The position numbers were made by a program, and so were the translations under genes. Below, piece by piece: positions 36,625 to 43,978 of a stretch of DNA of 64,000 nt. The stretch spans positions 62,001 through 126,000 of the forward strand of contig NZ_WHLY01000002.1 of assembly GCF_009296315.1 (NCBI RefSeq), given 5' to 3'. The stretch's first letter is position 1; every line of letters starts with the position of its first letter. Source of the DNA: Salmonirosea aquatica. Its GTDB lineage: Bacteria; Bacteroidota; Bacteroidia; Cytophagales; Spirosomataceae. The notes beneath the pieces were generated by a model. That model was not told the DNA's origin. It saw only the letters and a program-made list of their open reading frames with translations, and did no database searches.

Positions 36625-37641
36625 TTAATTGGGTACTGCGCCGGGTAGTTGCGTCTCGCTTGGGTTGAGAGCCATCATACCGTTACGGACAATGGCTTTT
36701 TTGGCAAGATCGATCTTGAAGCTGTTGAATTCATACCCTTTGGCTCCCTGCAGAATAATATCCGCTGCGGCCGCGAAATTTTCGGGTGTGGTTTCCTTTC
36801 CGATCAAAAAAGTCTCGCTTTCCTTGACCCGCCAGGGCTTGTGGGCTACCCCGCCCAGTGCGATCCGGGCATCTTTGATCGTGTTGCCTTCCAGCTCGAG
36901 TCCAGTCGCCACTGATACCAGGGCAAATGCGTAGGAATTACGATCGCGGAGTTTGAGGTAGGAATAGTGGGAAGCAAATCCTTTGGGCGGTAGGTCAATG
37001 CTCGTAATCACCTCGCCCTTCTGCAAATTATTATCCAGCTCGGGCGTGTTGCCGGGCAAGCGGTGAAAATCGGCAAAAGCCAGGGTACGTTCGCCGTTAG
37101 GGCCGGTAATATTCACCGTAGCTTCTAACGCGGCCAGCGCTACGCACATATCCGAGGGGAATACGGCAATACAGGCTTCACTGGCGCCCAGAATGGCCAT
37201 GATGCGATTGTAGCCGCCCAGAGCCGAGCAGCCCGAACCGGGTTGACGCTTGTTGCAGGGCGTGTTGACATCGTAGAAGTAGTAGCACCGGGTACGTTGG
37301 AGCAGGTTCCCTCCATTGGTCGCCATGTTGCGAATTTGCCCCGATGCGCCGGCCAGGATGGCTCTGGACAACAGGGGGTACCTTTCCTCAACCAACGGAT
37401 AGTACGCGGTAGCCGCATTGGTGACCGATGCCCCCAAACGCAGGCCACCGTCTTCCTGCTCGCGGATATCCTGTTGGTCAGGCAGGTGATTGATGTCGAT
37501 CAGGGCGCTGGCCCGCTCGACGTTATACTTCATGAGATCGATCAGATTGGTACCACCCGCTACAAATTGGGTATCGTTTTTCGCACCCAACCGGATTGCC
37601 TCGGGCAAGTCATGGGCTTTGGTATAGCTGAAATTATTCAT
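36625..37641 (-). CDS. FAD-binding subunit M of a xanthine dehydrogenase/aldehyde oxidoreductase (PaoB/YagS-like)
   Basis: This 338-residue subunit transfers electrons from the Mo centre to FAD. The FAD loop appears as FVAGGTNLIDLMKYN (residues 27-41) and RNMATNGGNLLQRTRC near 104-119. A cysteine-bearing insertion, Cys119, Cys129, Cys138 and Cys157, matches the position of the extra [4Fe-4S] cluster known in PaoB, so an additional cluster is likely. It lies 53 bp upstream of the molybdopterin subunit gene and 66 bp downstream of the 2Fe-2S subunit gene. Confidence 0.9.
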   Translation of the reverse strand: MNNFSYTKAHDLPEAIRLGAKNDTQFVAGGTNLIDLMKYNVERASALIDINHLPDQQDIREQEDGGLRLGASVTNAATAYYPLVEERYPLLSRAILAGASGQIRNMATNGGNLLQRTRCYYFYDVNTPCNKRQPGSGCSALGGYNRIMAILGASEACIAVFPSDMCVALAALEATVNITGPNGERTLAFADFHRLPGNTPELDNNLQKGEVITSIDLPPKGFASHYSYLKLRDRNSYAFALVSVATGLELEGNTIKDARIALGGVAHKPWRVKESETFLIGKETTPENFAAAADIILQGAKGYEFNSFKIDLAKKAIVRNGMMALNPSETQLPGAVPN

Positions 37642-37707
37642 AAGAAATACTGAAATTTTGATGTAGGATATTAAAGACGGGACTTAGGACGGCGGCAGCC
37701 GCCGCTT

Positions 37708-38238
37708 TCATTGCTTCTCATTCGCAAGTCCCTCCTTTACTTCCATAATGGCGTCGATGATGTTACTGTTGGCTCCACAGCGGCACAGGTTGCCGCTCAT
37801 GAGGTCTGCTACTTCCGCCCGGCTTTGGGCATGGCCTTCTTTCAGCATACCGATCGCACTGCATATCTGGCCCGGCGTACAATAGCCGCATTGAAAGGCG
37901 TCATGTTCGATAAAGGCTTTTTGTAAGGGATGTAGCTCGTCGTCGCTGGGAGCGATGCCCTCAATGGTAGTGATTTCGGCCCCCTCTTTCATCACGGCCA
38001 GCGTAAGGCAGCTGAGAATTCGATTGCCGTCACAAATCACGGTACAGGCTCCGCATTGGCCATGGTCGCAGCCTTTCTTGGTACCTGTCAGGCCGATGTA
38101 TTCCCGCAGCGCGTCCAGCAGGCTGACCCACGGCATGAGCTGCAAGGGGCGGTCTATCCCATTGACAGTGAGGGTAACGGGCTTGGGGTCGAAATTGACC
38201 TGGGTTTTTGGAAGAATCGTGGCGTTCTCTGATAGCAT
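37708..38238 (-). CDS. (2Fe-2S)-binding small subunit of a xanthine dehydrogenase/aldehyde oxidoreductase (PaoA/YagT-like)
   Basis: This 176-residue subunit carries two [2Fe-2S] clusters: the plant-ferredoxin type in KKGCDHGQCGACTVICDG near 55-70, and the helical-domain type in FQCGYCTPGQICSA and GNLCRCGANSNI. Unlike E. coli PaoA, no twin-arginine signal precedes the first cluster; the N-terminus is a short polar leader, so a cytoplasmic enzyme is suggested. The ATG is at 38236-38238. It is the first gene of the three-gene operon; the 229-bp gap upstream shows no obvious promoter motif. Confidence 0.92.
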   Translation of the reverse strand: MLSENATILPKTQVNFDPKPVTLTVNGIDRPLQLMPWVSLLDALREYIGLTGTKKGCDHGQCGACTVICDGNRILSCLTLAVMKEGAEITTIEGIAPSDDELHPLQKAFIEHDAFQCGYCTPGQICSAIGMLKEGHAQSRAEVADLMSGNLCRCGANSNIIDAIMEVKEGLANEKQ

Positions 38239-38467
38239 AGTCGATTAGGTGTAGGATGCATGAATTCATTGGTAAAGAATTCTGATCGGTCAAACAACTA
38301 TGCCAAGAGGAATCAAATGGATGTTTTTCCTCAGCAAACCTATTTCCCCACGCAGGCTGGTGCACGCCTTTTCCCGATTTGGGTTTAGGGTACCCTCTCA
38401 GAAAACCCAGGCGCTATCCGGATGGTAGTAGTGTAAGTAGCGAATCGGCTGCTTTTTGTGAAGAAAA

Positions 38468-40741
38468 TTATTTTTGGGTAAGCGAAAACGGCCGGTCTTC
38501 CGGCTGGGTACCCCGTGCGGTATTGGGCGTTTCGCTCATTTGGAAGTGTAAGGTACCCCCGTTCATAATATCCGCATAGTGGATAAAATTATGCGTGAAA
38601 GGCCGGCCGTTCAACGTGGCTGACTGGATGTACACCTTCTTCGGGTCATTGTCCTCGGCTTCGATCACAAACTTCTTTCCATTTTCGAGGGTGATTGTGG
38701 CCTTCCTGAACACCGGACTGCCGATAACGTATTCATCCACCCCAGGACACACGCTGTAGATGCCCAGCGCACTCAGTACATACCACGAAGAAGTCTGTCC
38801 CTGATCCTCATCGCCGGGATAGCCGTCTTCGGTGGCACTGTACAGTCGGGCCATCACCTCCCGCGCGTGCTGCTGCGCTTTCCACGGGGCTCCGGAATAA
38901 TTGTACAGGTACACCATGTGTTGTATGGGCTGGTTACCGTGGGCATATTGTCCCATTTCGGCCATTTCCATTTCGGTCATTTCGTGAATCTTTCCGCCGT
39001 AGGTACCTACGTGCACCGTACTGGGCTCACTGAAAACAGCATCAAGCTTGTCGGTAAACTTCTGATCGCCCCCCATCAGGTCGATTAGCCCCTGTGGGTC
39101 CTGAAACACCGACCAGAGGTAATGCCAGGCGTTGCCCTCGGTAAACGGACCACCCCACTCGTACGGATCAAAATTGGGCGTCCAGGTACCCTCGGCGCCC
39201 CGGCCCCGCATGAAGCCTACCTGGGGGTCATACACATTTTTGTAATTGTACATCTGGCGGGAGAATATATCCTGGTAAAACTGGCTATTGGTCATTTTGG
39301 CCAGATTATACCCGCAAAAATCGTCATACGCGTATTCCAGGGTTTTGGCCGTAGCCTCCCGCACTTTGGGGTAGGGTACATAGCCCAGCGTAAAGTAATC
39401 TTTCCAGCCGTCGCGCCCGTTGGCAGGTCCCCACGGCCCTTTGTTGGTAGCTTCGTGCAAATAGGCCTCCAGGGCTTTTTCGGGGTCGAACGTGCGGATT
39501 CCCTTGGCCCAGGCATCGGCCAGCAGCGAGATGGCGTGGTTGCCGATCATGCTGCCCGCTTCACCGGGAAACGACCACGAGGGTAACCAGCCACACTGGT
39601 CTTTGGCATCGAGCAGAGCGGCCACGTAACGGCCATGCATGGTGGGATGCAGAATGGCATTGAGCGGAAACTGCGCCCGGAAGGTATCCCAGAACCCCGT
39701 ATCGGTGTAGAGGTACCCCTCGTGCACCGTGCCATCGTATGGACTGAAATAGTAAGGCTCTCCGGCCTGGTTCAACTCGAAGAACTTCCGGGAAAACAAA
39801 CTGGCCCGAAAGAAGCAGGAATAAAACGTTTCCATTTCGGCTTGGGTACCCCCTTCGACCAGTACCTTGTTCAGGTGTTCGTTCCAGACCAGGGCCGCAG
39901 CGGCTTTGGTATCTTCCAGGGTTTTGTGGGTACCCAGTTCGCGACTCAGGTTGAGCGCGGCCTGCTCGAGGCTGATATAGGAAGAACCTACCCTGGCCTG
40001 CACCGTTTCTCCCGGTTTGAATTGGATATAGGCTCCGTAGCCGCGGCCTTCCCCGCTTAGTCGATCATCCCATTTTTCTCCTTTTTTGTTTTCCCAAATC
40101 CCCTGCGCTACGAAAGGCTTGTCAAATTGTATGATAAAGTAATTCTTGAAATTTTCTTTCAAACCGCGCCCGTTGTGGACATAGCCAGTAATTTTCTGGT
40201 TTTTGACGTCAATACTCACGCCACTCATGCCGGTGTAGCCGTCGAGTACCACGAAGGCATCCTGTTTTTTGGGAAAAGTAAAACGAAGGTGTACCCCCCG
40301 CTCGGTGGGTGACATCTCGGTCGTAATTTTATTGTCAAGTGCCACTTTATAGTAGTGCGGCTTGGCTATTTCGTTGGCGTGGCTGAATCGGGCGGCGCGC
40401 TTCCCCTCATCCAGCGTCAGGGTACCTGTCACGGGCATCAGCGAAAAAACAGCGTAGTCGTTGGTCCAGGAACTACATTGGTGCGCCTGCTGGAAGCCAC
40501 GGATGGAGTCTTTGGCGTATTGGTACTTCCAGCCATCGCCATTTTTACCGGTCTGCGGGGTCCAGGTGTGCATCGCGAACGGCAGGGCGGTCGTCGGGTA
40601 CGTGTTGCCCCGCGTCAGCTGATGACTGGAATTGGTACCCTGCAAGGTATTGACATAGTGCACCAGATCGGGCGTTTGGCCTGGAGAATTGGAAAGCAAC
40701 CCCATCACCAATAGAAATACCAGGAAAAATTTTGAACTCAT
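38468..40741 (-). CDS. GH92 family glycosyl hydrolase (alpha-mannosidase type)
   Basis: GH92 enzymes are calcium-dependent exo-alpha-mannosidases that trim mannan or N-glycans. The 757-residue protein has a signal peptide (1-21, SPGQ). The N-terminal beta domain starts at VHYVNTLQGT and contains the family segment RGNTYPTTALPFAMHTWTPQ. The catalytic (alpha/alpha)6 region includes HIGP-equivalent stretches, ATEDGYPGDEDQGQTSSW near 665-680 and YVIGSPVFRKATI. Linkage specificity is not readable. It is transcribed in the same direction as the symporter gene, 190 bp upstream, and could import released sugar with it. Confidence 0.93.
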   Translation of the reverse strand: MSSKFFLVFLLVMGLLSNSPGQTPDLVHYVNTLQGTNSSHQLTRGNTYPTTALPFAMHTWTPQTGKNGDGWKYQYAKDSIRGFQQAHQCSSWTNDYAVFSLMPVTGTLTLDEGKRAARFSHANEIAKPHYYKVALDNKITTEMSPTERGVHLRFTFPKKQDAFVVLDGYTGMSGVSIDVKNQKITGYVHNGRGLKENFKNYFIIQFDKPFVAQGIWENKKGEKWDDRLSGEGRGYGAYIQFKPGETVQARVGSSYISLEQAALNLSRELGTHKTLEDTKAAAALVWNEHLNKVLVEGGTQAEMETFYSCFFRASLFSRKFFELNQAGEPYYFSPYDGTVHEGYLYTDTGFWDTFRAQFPLNAILHPTMHGRYVAALLDAKDQCGWLPSWSFPGEAGSMIGNHAISLLADAWAKGIRTFDPEKALEAYLHEATNKGPWGPANGRDGWKDYFTLGYVPYPKVREATAKTLEYAYDDFCGYNLAKMTNSQFYQDIFSRQMYNYKNVYDPQVGFMRGRGAEGTWTPNFDPYEWGGPFTEGNAWHYLWSVFQDPQGLIDLMGGDQKFTDKLDAVFSEPSTVHVGTYGGKIHEMTEMEMAEMGQYAHGNQPIQHMVYLYNYSGAPWKAQQHAREVMARLYSATEDGYPGDEDQGQTSSWYVLSALGIYSVCPGVDEYVIGSPVFRKATITLENGKKFVIEAEDNDPKKVYIQSATLNGRPFTHNFIHYADIMNGGTLHFQMSETPNTARGTQPEDRPFSLTQK

Positions 40742-40762
40742 TAGACTGAAATTTTGAATATC

Positions 40763-40788
40763 GGCAGGAGCAGTCTGGCGCTCCTGCC
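40763..40788 (-). other. hairpin in the presumed 5' UTR of the GH92 gene
   Basis: A perfect 9-bp inverted repeat (GGCAGGAGC at 40763-40771 and GCTCCTGCC at 40780-40788) with an 8-nt loop ends 22 bp before the GH92 start codon. No T-run follows in the minus direction, so it is not a simple terminator. It may separate the symporter transcript from the GH92 transcript or affect GH92 translation. Confidence 0.4.
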
Positions 40789-40931
40789 AGAGATCGACCC
40801 CTACCTTAAGAAAGAGGGTACCTTTGGTAAAATAACCCCTGATAAGCTCTTTTTAAGCAAAGAAAGGGTAAAACCTATACCTGGCTCCTACCCATCTTTG
40901 TTAGAATCGGCCGTTTCAAAAATCAGTAAAT

Positions 40932-42632
40932 TTAATCCAGAGTATCCAGCTCGCGTTGTGGCCAGCCTTTTTCGATGATCCAGGCGATGCCGATCACCAG
41001 GGCACAGCCGATCAGATTCAACCATAGAAAGGCCGTTAACTCGAGCCAATAGCTGGCCACCACAAAAAACTCGCCGATGATGGCTCCCCAGAACACAGCC
41101 CGACTACCAATGGATTTGAAGTAAAAAGCAACGAGAAAAACGCCCAGAATCACCCCGTAGAAAAGCGACCCCAGCACATTCACAGCCTCGATCATGCTAC
41201 CCAACCGGCTAGCGTACTGGGCTACCACGATACAGAAAACGCCCCAGCCGAAGGTAGCCCAGCGAGAAGCCTTTACGTAGTATGCATCGGAACCATCTTT
41301 GCTGACCGACCGCCGGAATACGTCAATGATAGTAGTGGAAGCCAGCGAGTTGAAAGCCGCCGCCACGGAGCCCATCGAGGCGAGCAAGATTACGGCGATG
41401 AGTAGCCCCACCAGCCCCGCCGGGAGGTAGTCGATCACGAAGCGGAGAAAAACGTAATTCACATCGTTGGTCTCTTCGCCGTTGGCTTTCGAGATCAGAT
41501 CCTGGGCTTCCTGACGCACGGCCTGCACTTTTTCCTCGGCGGCGCCCAAGTAGGTACGTTCGCGGTCTATGGCCGCTTCATCGTCTTTTTCCAGGGCTTC
41601 CGTCAGCGCCCGTACGTGGGGGCGTTTTTCGCTTTGCAACAAAGCGTGGCGGTCTTCCAGTTTCTGGTATTCGGGAGCGTAGGGGGTTTCCATCACCTGC
41701 TCTACCTTCACCTGATTGAAAAACATCGGTGGGGTAGTGAATTGATAAAATGCGAATACCAACGCCCCGACCATCAGGATAAGAAACTGCATAGGAATCT
41801 TCAACAGGCCGTTCATCGCCAGCCCCAATCGACTTTGGCCAATCGAGCTACCCGTGAGGTACCTACCCACCTGCGACTGATCGGTGCCGAAATAGGAAAG
41901 CTGCAGAAAAAACCCGCCTATGATACCCGACCACACATTGTAGCGGTTATTCAGATCGAAGGTGAAATCAATGACATTGGTTTTGCCCATCTTTCCCGCC
42001 ACATGTAATGCATCGGTAAACGATACGTCATCAGGCAACAGCTTCACCACCGTAATACCCGCGATTACCATTCCCAGCGTGACGATCCCCATTTGTTGCA
42101 AATGCGTGTGGGAAACGGCTTTGGCTCCACCCGTCACGGTGTAAAGCATCACAAGCCCACCCGAAATGATATTGGTCCACATGATATCCCAGCCCAAAAT
42201 AGCCGAGAGAATGATGGAGGGCGCATAGATAGAAAGGCCCGTGGAAAGGCCACGCTGTAACAGGAAAAGTCCTGCGGTCAGGCTTCGGGTTTTGAGGTCA
42301 AAACGTCCCTCAAGGTACTCATAGGCCGTAAAAACTTTAAGTTGGTGGAATTTCGGCACGAACGTGATACACAATACGATCATGGCGAAAGGCAATCCGA
42401 AATAGAACTGCACGAAACGCATTCCGTCGGTATAGGCCTGTCCCGGAGCCGAAAGAAACGTAATGGCGCTAGCCTGGGTAGCCATCAGCGACAAGGTCAC
42501 ATGGTACCACGGCAGCGACTGGTCGGCCAGCAGGTAGGAACCGATGTTTTTGTTTTCGCGGCTACGGTAAATACCATAACCCACGATAAACGTAAGCGAC
42601 AAAGCCAACACAATCCAGTCGAGGTAGCTCAT
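40932..42632 (-). CDS. sodium:solute symporter (SSS family)
   Basis: This 566-residue inner-membrane protein has about 13 hydrophobic segments and the SSS signatures GYGIYRSRENKNIGSYLLAD near 20-40, SLMATQASAITFLSAPGQAY near 48-68 and GTDQSQVGRYLTGSS near 255. A charged, coiled-coil-like insertion of about 95 residues (roughly 305-395, rich in Glu, Lys, Ala and Arg) interrupts the transporter core. The substrate is unknown; sugar or sialic-acid-like solutes would fit the GH92 neighbour. The ATG (42630-42632) overlaps the stop of a 48-residue membrane protein gene, implying translational coupling. Confidence 0.9.
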   Translation of the reverse strand: MSYLDWIVLALSLTFIVGYGIYRSRENKNIGSYLLADQSLPWYHVTLSLMATQASAITFLSAPGQAYTDGMRFVQFYFGLPFAMIVLCITFVPKFHQLKVFTAYEYLEGRFDLKTRSLTAGLFLLQRGLSTGLSIYAPSIILSAILGWDIMWTNIISGGLVMLYTVTGGAKAVSHTHLQQMGIVTLGMVIAGITVVKLLPDDVSFTDALHVAGKMGKTNVIDFTFDLNNRYNVWSGIIGGFFLQLSYFGTDQSQVGRYLTGSSIGQSRLGLAMNGLLKIPMQFLILMVGALVFAFYQFTTPPMFFNQVKVEQVMETPYAPEYQKLEDRHALLQSEKRPHVRALTEALEKDDEAAIDRERTYLGAAEEKVQAVRQEAQDLISKANGEETNDVNYVFLRFVIDYLPAGLVGLLIAVILLASMGSVAAAFNSLASTTIIDVFRRSVSKDGSDAYYVKASRWATFGWGVFCIVVAQYASRLGSMIEAVNVLGSLFYGVILGVFLVAFYFKSIGSRAVFWGAIIGEFFVVASYWLELTAFLWLNLIGCALVIGIAWIIEKGWPQRELDTLD

Positions 42633-42775
42633 TGGAAGTGGATCATAAAGGCATAAAACAGAACGATGAGCAGTACCAGTACGCCTGTGATGATGACGTA
42701 CATCTGCCGCCAGGTCTTGACGAAGGGCGGCAGGCCTTCGGTTTCAGAATCTTGCATTGAGTTGGGTTCAGTCAT
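42629..42775 (-). CDS. 48-residue single-pass membrane protein upstream of and overlapping the symporter gene
   Basis: The ATG at 42773-42775 opens a 48-codon frame that ends in a TGA (42629-42631) overlapping the symporter ATG. The protein has a short polar N-terminus (MTEPNSMQDSETEG), a TWRQMYV entry motif near 27, and one membrane helix with ITGVLVLLIVLFYAFM. Its overlap with a transporter gene resembles small accessory subunits known for some symporters (for example YhdT beside PanF, or DUF4212 beside SSS proteins), but I cannot assign it to a named family. It is too short for routine gene callers. Confidence 0.72.
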   Translation of the reverse strand: MTEPNSMQDSETEGLPPFVKTWRQMYVIITGVLVLLIVLFYAFMIHFQ

Positions 42776-43069
42776 TTTGATTCGGTTGCAGTTGCGGGAC
42801 CGGACAAACGCTATTCAGCAAAAATAGAACCCTTTTCGGAATGTGCCGGGATTTTTTTGGGAATTGCAGGCCGACGGATTCAGCGGGTACCCTGATCAAT
42901 AATCCCAATTCTATCCGAATGCATTAAAAAAATGAAAATAATCCGGGTAGTTTGCCTCGGAATCTTCATCCTTACAAGGTACCCCCTGGAAAACATTTCA
43001 ATGTACGGACCAGGATTACGAATAGGTTCATTAAACACACGCCAGTTTTACCGGCCCCGTCCAACTGCC

Positions 43070-43894
43070 ATGGCTACCCAACTTGTCATCAAAACCAAAA
43101 TTGAAACAGAACGTACCATCAAGGTGGCCCCATTCCGTAAGAATGTCCGGCGCACCAATCCCCACAAGCACAATAGCTACCTTGAATTGATTTATCTCTC
43201 GGAAGGTACCGGCATGCACGGTATTGACTCCATGGAATATCCCATCGAACCGCCAGTGATCCATATCGTGCGGCAGGAACAGGTGCATTACTGGCAGCTC
43301 GACTCAGAACCGGAGGGGTATGTGGTTCTGGTGAAAAAGGCTTTTATCGAAAAAAGTCTGGACGGCGAACTTAAATCGCTTTTTACCAAAATCAGCGGTC
43401 AGAGTTGTCTGCAGGTACGTGAGAATGCCATGATCGAAGGAACGCTGGCTCTGATGACTGAAGAAATCGGGGTACATGGAGAAAACTCGTTTACCGTCAT
43501 TGAAGGATTGTTGAAAGCCCTACTGGCCAAGATTTTGCTGGTTTCGTCTCCTTTTGTCAAGCAGCAAGAACGGAAAGCGGGTACCGCCCAGGCTTTCATT
43601 CAGCTACTGCATGACGACAATGGGTTGAAGCATACGGTGAGCCATTACGCAGAGATTCTGAATGTTTCTCCGCAGAACCTTAACATGGCCTGCCAGCGGG
43701 CGATCGGCAAGGCGGCCGCCGATCTGATGGCGGAATTTGTTATTGCCGAGTCGAAGCGCCTCCTGCTCTACACCGACCTGACGGTTTCTGAAATAGCCTT
43801 TTCCCTCAATTTCACCGATCCTTCCTACTTTGTCAAGTACTTTAAAAAGTACGTCGGCCCAACGCCCCAGGCGTTCCGAAGCGGGACAGGCTGA
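43070..43894 (+). CDS. AraC family transcriptional regulator
   Basis: This 274-residue protein has an N-terminal cupin-like sensing domain (about 15-110, with NPHKHNSYLELIYLSEG typical of a jelly-roll effector domain) and a C-terminal double helix-turn-helix ending ISEIAFSLNF-like VSEIAFSLNFTDPSYFVKYFKK. I choose the ATG at 43070 (MATQLVIKT); an in-frame extension of 46 codons upstream is non-canonical. It lies divergently from the symporter operon across a 294-bp region that holds two GGTACC sites but no clear promoter boxes. A regulatory link to either flanking gene is likely but unproven. Confidence 0.88.
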   Translation: MATQLVIKTKIETERTIKVAPFRKNVRRTNPHKHNSYLELIYLSEGTGMHGIDSMEYPIEPPVIHIVRQEQVHYWQLDSEPEGYVVLVKKAFIEKSLDGELKSLFTKISGQSCLQVRENAMIEGTLALMTEEIGVHGENSFTVIEGLLKALLAKILLVSSPFVKQQERKAGTAQAFIQLLHDDNGLKHTVSHYAEILNVSPQNLNMACQRAIGKAAADLMAEFVIAESKRLLLYTDLTVSEIAFSLNFTDPSYFVKYFKKYVGPTPQAFRSGTG

Positions 43895-43978
43895 TACCAA
43901 AGTATTTTCATTTGTACCACGGATTACCTTCCTCGTTGTACCAATTTTGCCGGGTACCCCTTTCCCACTCTGGAAGCA

